Source of the DNA: CAYXZR01 sp964470025
GTDB lineage: Bacteria; Patescibacteriota; Patescibacteriia; Buchananbacterales; UBA6539
DNA length: 25,332 nucleotides
Assembly: GCA_964470025.1 (NCBI GenBank)
Contig: CAYXZR010000011.1
Span: 1-25,332 of the forward strand
Reading direction: 5' to 3'
Shown: one piece after another, positions 9,501 to 16,837 of the stretch
How the letters are laid out: every line of letters starts with the position of its first letter
Numbering within the stretch: the first letter of the stretch is position 1
Notes under the pieces: generated by a model
Told to the model about the DNA's origin: nothing
The model's database searches: none
What the model saw: the letters and a program-made list of their open reading frames with translations, nothing else
Position numbers and translations under genes: made by a program

Positions 9501-12500
9501 GATATAACTTACCTCGCCTACTTGCTCCATGTTACCAAAGTGTCGATATCCTTCTTTTGATAAATTATCACCACCAGCAGTCTGAGACATTAGTCCTGCT
9601 TTAGTAAATCCAGTCACATTCTTTAATTGCTCGGGGCTAACTGCAGTTTGATTTTCATCACCTGGAACTGGCTGTAAGCGATAGTCAGAAACAAAGTTAG
9701 TACAATTTCCCTCTTCATCCAGCTGATCACAAACAGCAAGATCAAGACAATAGCTCTGCTCGATACCACCTTCACCTACTGCGTGGTACTCAGTCGCACA
9801 TTCAAGCCACTGGCCACAGACACGATCAGGCCGCACGTTAATTACTTTATTTGAGTCACAAGCACCAAGACATTGGGTAGTAGGTAGACCGTTATTAAAG
9901 TTAGGGCTACTTGCTGAAGCATCAAAAATCAAATAACTTGTATCAGTTTCACCAATCTGATAGTTTACTTCGCTTCGATCATTAAACAAGACACAACCCT
10001 CACTTGGATTAACCACGCCATTACAGCTCACCGTATCAACGGTTGATTCAATACCATAGTAAATACCAGTTTCACGTAGGGATACCTGTTTAATCACTCG
10101 CTGCATCTCATCAAGTTCATTAAATGGATACACTACTTCGACACGGACAGTTGGATCAACTATATAATCTGGTGTGTGGAATCGCCCCGTGTAGGTAACA
10201 TCACCAGTCACATTTCGGTTGTCATTTCTATACGTACTCCACTCAAGATCATAAAATCGTGCAGTACAGATATTACCCGCACCAGCACAGTGGCTATCTA
10301 GAGAACAAATCTGACCAGGATCTTCCAAACAAACCATACCTGTATTTACACAGATATTGCCTCCGCCACAGTCATTATCAGTACGACATGCCTCCCAGCC
10401 AGCTGAGTTGCCTTGATTTTGATAAAATTCATTACGACAAATATTAATCGTAGTATCAAGCGTTGATGAATGCACACAAGCACCTTCATTGGCAGTACAG
10501 GTGTATCCAGGTACTTGAGGCGCTCCAGGTGAACAAACCTTCCAAGCTGATGGATCATTTGGATTAGATAGATAGGTATTTTCACAAATATGCGCCTGGC
10601 CACCTGACTGAGAAACACGGACAGTGCGATCAATACTGGTCAACCCAGATGTCTGTGCCATTCTAATTCTAAAGTTATTCAATACTGCATCACGCTCACC
10701 TTGAGGCAGTGATTTGTCAACTGTAAGGCCAATAGTGTAGGTCGTATTTCGCTTGATTTGTACTTGCTGATACATTGCCTGGTATACACCACCACCCAAG
10801 TACTCTGGAGTCCATCCATCTGGTCCATCGTCTACGTTTGGATTAGTATCTTGCTTAAAGTCAGGGTTAAACAATAAATTCTGACTAATATCGCTAACAG
10901 GATCTAAGTACTCTGTACAACCATTATATGAATCAGGACACATACCAACCCAATTATCAGCTGGGTGGAATACTCCGGTAGGAGATGCTTCGATAGGACA
11001 ATCTGGCTGAGTTGCTGAAGAATCAATCTTATACCAACCAGCACGACGACCACCCAAGGCAGACCTATACTCACAACGTTTCTGCCCAGGATCTTTAAAG
11101 TAAGAAAAACCTAAGTCAGACTGGAATTCTTCACAGCCAACTTCATCACTGCCACACAAGATTGAGTCATAGCGGTCAGGATCATTAATTAATGCCACAC
11201 TTTCATATGCAGTAACTTCACCAGCAGGATTCACAGTAGGCAGACCAACAACTTCACAACCCTGATTAAACTCACTACAGTTAAACTCACTGCGGTTAGT
11301 CATGTACACAACAGAGTCAGCAGGCACTGACACCGAACTAACATCGTCAACTGCATTAAAGACCTGAGCAAATGGTGAATCAGAATTATGTGTATCAATC
11401 AACGCCTCACAGCCAATAGCGTCTTCACGACACAGCCGAGTAAATGACTTCAAAGTATGTGACTGTGTAGAAGTATCTGTGTACTCCTGACAACCAAGCA
11501 TGTACTGAGGAGAAGCAATTGGAGGATCAGTGTATGGATTAGTATCACAACTCAATGGTGTATTCCATGAATTCTTAATCAAATACTCGTTATCATTGAC
11601 TTCTTCGAAACGAAGATTATCAATATAAAATCCGTTATTAAGATTACCAGGCCCTGCTTCACTATTAATTCCAAATGCAACAGTTGGTTCTATAGAATTA
11701 AATCTAAATGGCCCAAGCTTGAAGTACTGCCATTCACGAGTAATTTCAACTGATCCTGGTGGATCACCAAAAGAAATATCCTGTAACGTCACCAAGTCAA
11801 AAGCGTCAGTCGCTGTAATAAGCTGTGACTTGTGCCCCAGAAGACCAACAGAAATCTGAGAGCGCTCACGGTTCTGAGTACGAGCCCAGAAAGACACCGT
11901 ATATGTTTTATTTGCTAGAAGGATTGAACCAAGTGCACCACAACCACTATCACCAACCTTCACCTCACAAGTCTGAGATGGAGAAACTGGCATAGTCGCT
12001 ATACACACATTCTTAGTAGGACTATAGCAAGGTACTTGTGCTGTGCCGTTTGCCGCATCACATCGAGGAACAACATCAGGATCACAAACACTAAACCCAG
12101 AGTCGTAACCTGAATTAGCACGTTGCTCAGGAGTAAATACCATATTACCAAAGAATGTAGTGATGCTATTGTATGCAGCTGGGAAAATTTCTCGCTCCGA
12201 ACGATCAATACTCTGAAGAGAGTGTCCACCCACCTGCAATGAAGCGCTACTAATTTCACCTTCAAGCCAACCACGCGCAGTACCTGATTCAAAAGTATTT
12301 TCATAAGCAACACGCACATTACCACTCTGATTTCCTCGGTACTCACGACATCCTACAAATGCAGCCGCACAACGCTGACCTTCTTCAGGAATTGCCTGAT
12401 AAATACAAGCGCCATCTTCCCATCCTGGGTTTGCAATGTCTGAAACTCCTGAAACATACGCTGGATTAGATGCTTCACAATTTGCCCGCGCTACTTCCTC

Positions 12501-15500
12501 TGACTCACCAAGTGCAGTCTTTCGCAATGGATGACAATTGTCTGAACAACTAACGGTATTATCTAAAATTCGATAATAAATTTGGCCGTTACTACCAAAT
12601 AATTCTCGACAGAAAGGATTAACAAGTAAATCTTCTGGGCCGTCACAACTACTTGGTTCACCCCATTGATCAAGCCAAGAGCTAGTATTTTCTATAGCTA
12701 GTTTTGGACCATCAGCCTCTGCCTGTAGAGAATATGACTGAAGCTGGAAACCAGTTTCATCAGAACCCTGCCATGCAAAGAAACTCTGACAGTTAGCCTC
12801 TGACGGCTTAGAGCAATGTCGAATATAGGTAAAGTATTCTGTGCCTTCACCACCCTGTGCTACTTCATCAAGATTAGTAAATTCATCACAGCCTACAGCT
12901 GAAGCCACACATTGCTCTGCAGTATCTGGAATAAAATAGCTTACCTCTTCTTGAGTTTCAAAATATGTTGCAGCCTGTCGATATGCATCATACCCTACGC
13001 ACTCCACTGGACAGTAATCAGTATATGACACAACACCAGGAATCGTAGGTCCACCAGCTACTGGTGTGTATCCTTCACAACCAACTTCATCCTGCTGACA
13101 ATAAAGTGCATAATCATAGCACTCTCCTGGGTCTATCTCGTGACAACAAAATCCGCCGTTACAACTATCTTCACGCCAAATAAGTGTTTCACCCTTACAG
13201 GCTGCCTGACTTACTCCATCAAGTACATAAGGACTTGGTCGCTCAAGTGTATATCCCTGACAACCAAGATAATTTGGTGCCTGGCGAAGATGAACCACAT
13301 TATTACCAGCGTAATCTGAGTAGTCTGAGTAATCACCATTAAAATCTACTGCCTCAATCTGAACTCCATCAATATACACTTCTGCACTTTGATCAAGTGG
13401 ATTTGACCACCATGACTGCTGATGATTCAACTGCAAAGTAATCGTTGATTGATCTGCATTGACCGGTAAAACAAATGGATCAAGCACAAATCGTTGCCAC
13501 TCTGTGGTAAGTGGTATTTCTGGCCGATCATTTCTATAATTTAAATTCAAATATCGAGCCCATCCGGCACCTTGCGGGTCGGTTGCTCCTTCAGCATGAC
13601 GCTCTTGCCACAGAATAACTGCCGCGGTTCCATTATCAGTGTTTTTATTTGATCGCGCCCAGAATGAAACGTAGTAGCCAACACCTGGTTGCATAAAGGT
13701 TAAGTCAGTGCGGATATGATTATGAGTAAACCCTACAGCCTGACTACCAACAACCGGCGTTTGAGTGTCTCGAATAAATCGTGTTTCATTATCAAGACGA
13801 GTATCTGTTCCATAGCCTGGATTACTTGGACCACCAAAGCTCTGCCACGCATCAGGAGCACCAGCAAGATTTGACCATAATTCAAAGCTTGGATTAATCA
13901 AAATATTTGTACCAATATTTGACTGCATTCGCACAAACTCAGAACATCCATCATTCTCATCATCACAAGATAATACATCTCTATCAAAATGAATCTTACT
14001 TTGGTCTTTTTCGACTGTTCCACTTAGCGCCAAAGTAACTGGGTCGACAAAACAAGCACTCGCAATAAAGAAGTCATCAAACCAAATAGTACCGCTTACC
14101 TGATCGCCTTTGATATTAAGCAATATTTGCACTTCTTCAGTTAGATCATTTGAGTCAGCGATAAAGAAGGTAAAGTCAGTAGAAAGACTATACCACTCAC
14201 TTCGTGAAATTGAAGAGTTTAGTCGTAGTGGTAAAATATTTTGCGTTACTGTTGCTTGAGCACCATCAACTGGAACGATTCGAACGTCAATCTGGCCTAA
14301 GTTAAGATTATTAAAAATCTGTGATGAAAAAGTATACGTACCTGCACGTAGTGAAATGGGGTCTGATCGAAGTGTCACACCATTCTCTGCACTTGCTGCA
14401 GGTCCACCAGAGTTATAAAAACGAACAGCTCGTTGACCACTAAATACACGGTCATAGCCTGAGTTAACTTGCTGGAAGTATGGCGCACCACTATTATCAG
14501 TGAACCATCCTTGTGTAACGTACCATTTATTTGGCTCAGAAACTGCTTGCGGCGTGTTCTCAAAACTTGGATTTGCTAAAATATTATTTGCATCTTCGCA
14601 ACCATTAATTTCACAAGAAACACCACCAAGTCCAACAGTACAGCCTGTTCCAACCACACAACGATTAATGGTGCTATTCCACCACTGAGAACCCTCAGAA
14701 CAAGGCTGTGAAAGTGTAAGTGTTGCACCAGTTACATCATCAACACACAATCTATTGCCTGGATCAACTTCACAATTAACTGCAAGTGGACAACCAGTAG
14801 CCACTTCACAAGATTTTAAAATTCGCTCAGAAGCATTTGTACAAGACCACACATCACTAACCGTATTATAATCACGACAGTACCACTGACAGCCTACATT
14901 ATCGATATTACAGCCATTGTACTCCAAGGTACTTGCCAGATACGCATCAGCACCACCATCACGACCAGTAAAAATCTGACAACTTGCATATCGTGCTGGA
15001 CAGCTCTCTGCTCCTAAGTTCCACACACGTCGCTCCTCGGTACAATACCCAAAAATACAGTTCCCTTCTGCATCTTTTTGAATACAAGATTCAAAATTAG
15101 CACAGTACAACTCTCGTGAGACATTACGTTGACCATCAATAATAAAATCACCTGAGAGCTGTGGACCATATCCTTCTTCAGTACAAAAAACCTCTTCAGC
15201 CTTCAGCACCCAATCAGGATCAATCAACTTATAAAAAGGACTTGCTTCATCATCATAGGCTGCCACAAGACTGTTAAGTGTAACTGCACCCTGGATAGCA
15301 AAGTCTCCAAACTCACCACTAAACATCTTATTAACCATTTCTGCTGTGATCTCCCATGTCACAGGAACAATTCGATGAGATCTTAAGATGAGTAGACTTC
15401 GGTATGGATACCCTTCATTGTATCGTGGCTGCTGGTTGTATGAGGTGAAACCAAAAGGCGCGTTCCCATCTAATAAGTCGCGATCGAGTGCTTCTTTAAC

Positions 15501-16835
15501 AGTAAGCTCTTGCTCAATAGCCAGGCGTAAACTGTGATCAATAACACATTCAGTTGGTCCTGGATTATTAATATCCCCACAGATTGATAGTTCTTCGGTT
15601 AGTTTATATGGACCACCACCTTTTCGAATACCTGCGTAATAAAAATCAGTAAAGCGCTCAGAAGCAGCCTGACGACCACTAATCACGCTACCAGAGTTCT
15701 GTGGATCATATAGGTCTCCCTGTCCAGAAAATGAACCAGAAAAGGTTGTACCAAATCCATCATCATCTGATCCAGATAGCAATGCTAAACCTTCTTTAAA
15801 CAATCGCTGAAACAACTTACCAGCAAGCGTTGAAGTAAAGGTGTTAATTGCATCAGCTAAGATCTCACCAGTGTATGCACTGTCAGCATCTGCCCTATTG
15901 TTAATTTCAGTTGCAAACAAGTTACGCACTGCAGAACCCGGAGTTAAAATAATATTACTAATTTTGTCAGTTACTGCCTTGATACCATCAGATTCCTGAC
16001 GATCCTTCTCTGCCGCTTCAAGTTGATACTTAACAAACAAATCATACTTAGCAGAAGACTCAAGTGCGATACCAATATCGTTATTCCATGGATCAAAGTT
16101 GGCAGAAAAATTATTTAAAAATTCACCACTAGTTACAAAGCTAGACCAGTTATTAGTTATCTCAGTCAAGCTACAATTAGGCCCTTTAGCACGCTCAGGA
16201 CGATATATTCCAAGGCCAATATTTAATTTAACACTCAAACTAGGCTCACAGATATCTAATCCGCCCAAAAAATCATCACTAATCCCTTCTACAAATAAGC
16301 CAAGTGCTTGATCACCTACATCAAGTAAGTAGTCTCCCCAACTCTTGGTATGAAATTGTGGTGACTGACCCTCTCCACCACTTGCTAACCATACAGCTGA
16401 TTCATATGCAACGGTATTAAGAAAAAAATGCAATGCCTGCTTCCAGACCACTGCCTCTGCTTCATTAATCAAACGCTCCACTCTACGTTCTTCCGCATAT
16501 GCTGCATCTCGAGTTTCTTCTCGTTCATTAACTCGATTAACCGCAGAAATATTTCGCTCCTGTAGCGCTTGAGCAGTCGCATCACTTGTTGGCACTTCTG
16601 GAAGAACTGCTGTTGCAGCTCCAGTTACTGCACCAGTTGAACCCACAACGCTCAAGGCATCATCTTCACCTATTCCTACTGCAGTAAACCAACTAAACGA
16701 CTGAATCGGAATAGCAATACCAAGTATAGGCTTAATAAAAAACAGAGACACTCCAACTATGGCAAAAATAATTGCTCCAGTAAGTATCTCCGAAGATCGT
16801 GCGTTACGTGAATTGTTTTTGTTTTGTTGTGACAT
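6594..16835 (-). CDS. Giant N-terminally anchored, cysteine-rich modular surface protein (3413 aa)
   Basis: Function is not known; an adhesin or host-contact role is inferred. The N-terminus MSQQNKNNSRNARSSE is basic and followed by one hydrophobic segment (about 17-45), giving an N-in, C-out anchor. Residues 85-150 are helical, ending in an ALHFFLNTVAYESAVWLASG stretch that I recall from other CPR surface proteins. From about residue 196 onward there are roughly 115 cysteines (hand count). These include ten strict C-x6-C units with Gly before the second Cys, and three C-x5-C units of the C-x-x-D-x-x-C kind. Five jelly-roll-like modules start with N-P-S-F-E or variants, four of them ending in a [YF]-x-D-[DNG] strand. 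There are calcium-loop-like motifs near 2614-2622, 2648-2656 and 2893-2901, and a PKD-like domain (3236-3320, VDWGD and FSHSYSY). No C-terminal sorting signal or membrane segment is seen. It lies 2 nt from both neighbours, so it belongs to the same operon as the T4SS-like genes. Confidence 0.88.
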   Translation of the reverse strand: MSQQNKNNSRNARSSEILTGAIIFAIVGVSLFFIKPILGIAIPIQSFSWFTAVGIGEDDALSVVGSTGAVTGAATAVLPEVPTSDATAQALQERNISAVNRVNEREETRDAAYAEERRVERLINEAEAVVWKQALHFFLNTVAYESAVWLASGGEGQSPQFHTKSWGDYLLDVGDQALGLFVEGISDDFLGGLDICEPSLSVKLNIGLGIYRPERAKGPNCSLTEITNNWSSFVTSGEFLNNFSANFDPWNNDIGIALESSAKYDLFVKYQLEAAEKDRQESDGIKAVTDKISNIILTPGSAVRNLFATEINNRADADSAYTGEILADAINTFTSTLAGKLFQRLFKEGLALLSGSDDDGFGTTFSGSFSGQGDLYDPQNSGSVISGRQAASERFTDFYYAGIRKGGGPYKLTEELSICGDINNPGPTECVIDHSLRLAIEQELTVKEALDRDLLDGNAPFGFTSYNQQPRYNEGYPYRSLLILRSHRIVPVTWEITAEMVNKMFSGEFGDFAIQGAVTLNSLVAAYDDEASPFYKLIDPDWVLKAEEVFCTEEGYGPQLSGDFIIDGQRNVSRELYCANFESCIQKDAEGNCIFGYCTEERRVWNLGAESCPARYASCQIFTGRDGGADAYLASTLEYNGCNIDNVGCQWYCRDYNTVSDVWSCTNASERILKSCEVATGCPLAVNCEVDPGNRLCVDDVTGATLTLSQPCSEGSQWWNSTINRCVVGTGCTVGLGGVSCEINGCEDANNILANPSFENTPQAVSEPNKWYVTQGWFTDNSGAPYFQQVNSGYDRVFSGQRAVRFYNSGGPAASAENGVTLRSDPISLRAGTYTFSSQIFNNLNLGQIDVRIVPVDGAQATVTQNILPLRLNSSISRSEWYSLSTDFTFFIADSNDLTEEVQILLNIKGDQVSGTIWFDDFFIASACFVDPVTLALSGTVEKDQSKIHFDRDVLSCDDENDGCSEFVRMQSNIGTNILINPSFELWSNLAGAPDAWQSFGGPSNPGYGTDTRLDNETRFIRDTQTPVVGSQAVGFTHNHIRTDLTFMQPGVGYYVSFWARSNKNTDNGTAAVILWQERHAEGATDPQGAGWARYLNLNYRNDRPEIPLTTEWQRFVLDPFVLPVNADQSTITLQLNHQQSWWSNPLDQSAEVYIDGVQIEAVDFNGDYSDYSDYAGNNVVHLRQAPNYLGCQGYTLERPSPYVLDGVSQAACKGETLIWREDSCNGGFCCHEIDPGECYDYALYCQQDEVGCEGYTPVAGGPTIPGVVSYTDYCPVECVGYDAYRQAATYFETQEEVSYFIPDTAEQCVASAVGCDEFTNLDEVAQGGEGTEYFTYIRHCSKPSEANCQSFFAWQGSDETGFQLQSYSLQAEADGPKLAIENTSSWLDQWGEPSSCDGPEDLLVNPFCRELFGSNGQIYYRILDNTVSCSDNCHPLRKTALGESEEVARANCEASNPAYVSGVSDIANPGWEDGACIYQAIPEEGQRCAAAFVGCREYRGNQSGNVRVAYENTFESGTARGWLEGEISSASLQVGGHSLQSIDRSEREIFPAAYNSITTFFGNMVFTPEQRANSGYDSGFSVCDPDVVPRCDAANGTAQVPCYSPTKNVCIATMPVSPSQTCEVKVGDSGCGALGSILLANKTYTVSFWARTQNRERSQISVGLLGHKSQLITATDAFDLVTLQDISFGDPPGSVEITREWQYFKLGPFRFNSIEPTVAFGINSEAGPGNLNNGFYIDNLRFEEVNDNEYLIKNSWNTPLSCDTNPYTDPPIASPQYMLGCQEYTDTSTQSHTLKSFTRLCREDAIGCEALIDTHNSDSPFAQVFNAVDDVSSVSVPADSVVYMTNRSEFNCSEFNQGCEVVGLPTVNPAGEVTAYESVALINDPDRYDSILCGSDEVGCEEFQSDLGFSYFKDPGQKRCEYRSALGGRRAGWYKIDSSATQPDCPIEASPTGVFHPADNWVGMCPDSYNGCTEYLDPVSDISQNLLFNPDFKQDTNPNVDDGPDGWTPEYLGGGVYQAMYQQVQIKRNTTYTIGLTVDKSLPQGERDAVLNNFRIRMAQTSGLTSIDRTVRVSQSGGQAHICENTYLSNPNDPSAWKVCSPGAPQVPGYTCTANEGACVHSSTLDTTINICRNEFYQNQGNSAGWEACRTDNDCGGGNICVNTGMVCLEDPGQICSLDSHCAGAGNICTARFYDLEWSTYRNDNRNVTGDVTYTGRFHTPDYIVDPTVRVEVVYPFNELDEMQRVIKQVSLRETGIYYGIESTVDTVSCNGVVNPSEGCVLFNDRSEVNYQIGETDTSYLIFDASASSPNFNNGLPTTQCLGACDSNKVINVRPDRVCGQWLECATEYHAVGEGGIEQSYCLDLAVCDQLDEEGNCTNFVSDYRLQPVPGDENQTAVSPEQLKNVTGFTKAGLMSQTAGGDNLSKEGYRHFGNMEQVGEVSYIQNGGFEFFYTTGKPVGWQYATSAVKWQPAFFSTLANTSFTSAVEGVDIREGNGMLRLSAGTDIYREPYAAVSESFEVMPGQNYNFSIDINTLNLKPDNAEFYAYLEGRVAGSANDYTPLASTAVRVSSGLDWKSRLISFNSDNFDLLRVHITHILPVDGTSFGFGECADSDGDEKCDLEGVSYVDNIAIVPALLAQDAPTTVDRNGDGVFDNQNLIAPSCRIYPTQDALACQYVDDQSIFNVGRQGYCLLKDPSDPDVCLQWYPVDLIKGDFVDEFRGYTNRSPLYYCSQMSNTTIPIVVGSTGRRGTNGEDPGIGFWTMTPPVSFGKPSYITVEVLFDGQGTGSLFRFPKLSLNPGNNYEIGWLTEYTDNNNMQYSDYSDGRCAVNQTSAVVDGKSYPCEDNSIYSTYEGCGDEDGGCQQYFTKLPDRLLEQAKNIEAGRDGWSTDDQDGNGLKDIWNGAQRARQATVDYGYCRRNYNNGLDNRKKTISYIKANFDGDDLRNIEYGVCDHTSDSGQFEWQFKFHYQFCEELVEVVTSTGQNKAWFSRLTAGTDYSVPTLDYTYSQDGIPFGAVVNPAPVDDPSAWDAKDDAADNPNSPNDDTLFIGNQPLFVETADTDNFNPPYQARAGSPYSCNNPDGTAPCFLPDRTYIEVSDSDSNGSAQAAERLKRLFAQSYSAWTWNSRNTGIVAGQARLCNPFTPNENSICTVDSDCFNLGDEVISGSCVQRSPQYIRTDKQNLIWSTPQLQCVANRRPATNNEATFTAAVTACNDGDPSNDAACDYCGVAPIVKNITVNNAVDREIELINLRGAAEISLSFNGSVNGSQLPLSQVRVDWGDASISTFSGQQLRDRPNAENPYVFSHSYSYYDLLERDRAESASNNRIYCPDATNNPPAWFNDLGIQVEGRRCYLRPRIQLIDNWGWCNAELNRLGLPVAGNDVWGYVGSACETEQNAWTSYPDYIIVGIE
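6876..7130 (-). other. PKD-like domain near the C-terminus of the giant protein
   Basis: Residues about 3236-3320 contain VDWGD (3280-3284) and FSHSYSYYD (3307-3315), the spacing and residues expected of a polycystic-kidney-disease-type beta-sandwich. Such domains are usual in extracellular proteins and mediate protein or polysaccharide contacts. Fold assignment is from motif only. Confidence 0.55.
8925..9506 (-). other. Jelly-roll (CBM4/9-like) module E of the giant protein
   Basis: Residues about 2444-2637 start with YIQNGGFEFF and a G-W motif soon after, and end with SYVDNIAIV, the usual first and last strands of carbohydrate-binding-like beta-sandwich modules. The interior has ESFEVMPGQNYNFSIDI, a typical central strand pair. 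Two calcium-loop-like motifs lie at and just after its end. Confidence 0.55.
10071..10880 (-). other. Jelly-roll-like module D with a cysteine-rich insertion
   Basis: Residues about 1986-2255 begin NLLFNPDFKQD, with a DGW motif and a central QVQIKRNTTYTIGLTV strand pair. The module is interrupted at about 2085-2192 by a dense cysteine segment and then resumes (TVRVEVVYPF, QVSLRET). The typical closing [YF]-x-D strand is not clear, so the boundary is approximate. Confidence 0.42.
10266..10388 (-). repeat. C-x-x-D-x-x-C repeats inserted in module D
   Basis: CRTDNDCGGGNIC (2150-2162) and CSLDSHCAGAGNIC (2177-2190) are close tandem copies. A third relative, CTVDSDC, lies far downstream at 3153-3159. 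The compact spacing suggests small disulfide knots. They form a second cysteine-repeat family, distinct from the C-x6-C units. Confidence 0.6.
11598..12314 (-). other. Jelly-roll-like module C of the giant protein
   Basis: Residues about 1508-1746 begin VAYENTFESGTARGW and end FYIDNLRFEEV. The middle carries a cysteine-containing insertion (about 1583-1632) before the central LLANKTYTVSFWARTQ strand pair, a phrase typical of CBM4/9-like beta-sandwiches. Confidence 0.55.
13344..13907 (-). other. Jelly-roll (CBM4/9-like) module B of the giant protein
   Basis: Residues about 977-1164 begin NILINPSFELWSN with a DAW motif, contain YYVSFWARSNKN as central strands and TEWQRFVLDPF near the end, and close with VYIDGVQIEAV. 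This is the most canonical of the five modules. A small YSD repeat (DYSDYSDYAG) follows. Confidence 0.62.
14046..14585 (-). other. Jelly-roll (CBM4/9-like) module A of the giant protein
   Basis: Residues about 751-930 begin NILANPSFENTP with a GWF motif, contain LRAGTYTFSSQIFNN as central strands, and close with IWFDDFFIASAC. It follows a cysteine-dense segment (about 551-746). Confidence 0.6.
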
Positions 16836-16837
16836 TG

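Larger units (their letters stand above)
8244..14912 (-). repeat. Ten-copy C-x6-C motif (C-x5-G-C-x-x-aromatic) in the giant protein
   Basis: Strict copies pair cysteines at residues 642/649, 957/964, 1246/1253, 1309/1316, 1489/1496, 1802/1809, 1853/1860, 1894/1901, 1966/1973 and 2857/2864. Examples are CQQDEVGCEGY, CGSDEVGCEEF, CPDSYNGCTEY and CGDEDGGCQQY. Gly always precedes the second Cys, and Tyr or Phe usually follows three residues later. Degenerate copies lacking the first Cys occur at 1192 and 1782. The copies are spread between the jelly-roll modules, not in strict tandem, and look like small disulfide-closed linkers. Confidence 0.8.

Noticed and set aside
13310..13335. Short direct repeat TCTGAGTA, possible CRISPR or simple repeat
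   Set aside because: It only encodes the DYSDYSDY stretch of the giant protein; there are no spacers and no array.
6594..16835. Giant ORF as an assembly artefact or run of fused genes
   Set aside because: The frame is continuous, the repeat families recur along the whole length with consistent character, and there are no internal ribosome sites or stop remnants.
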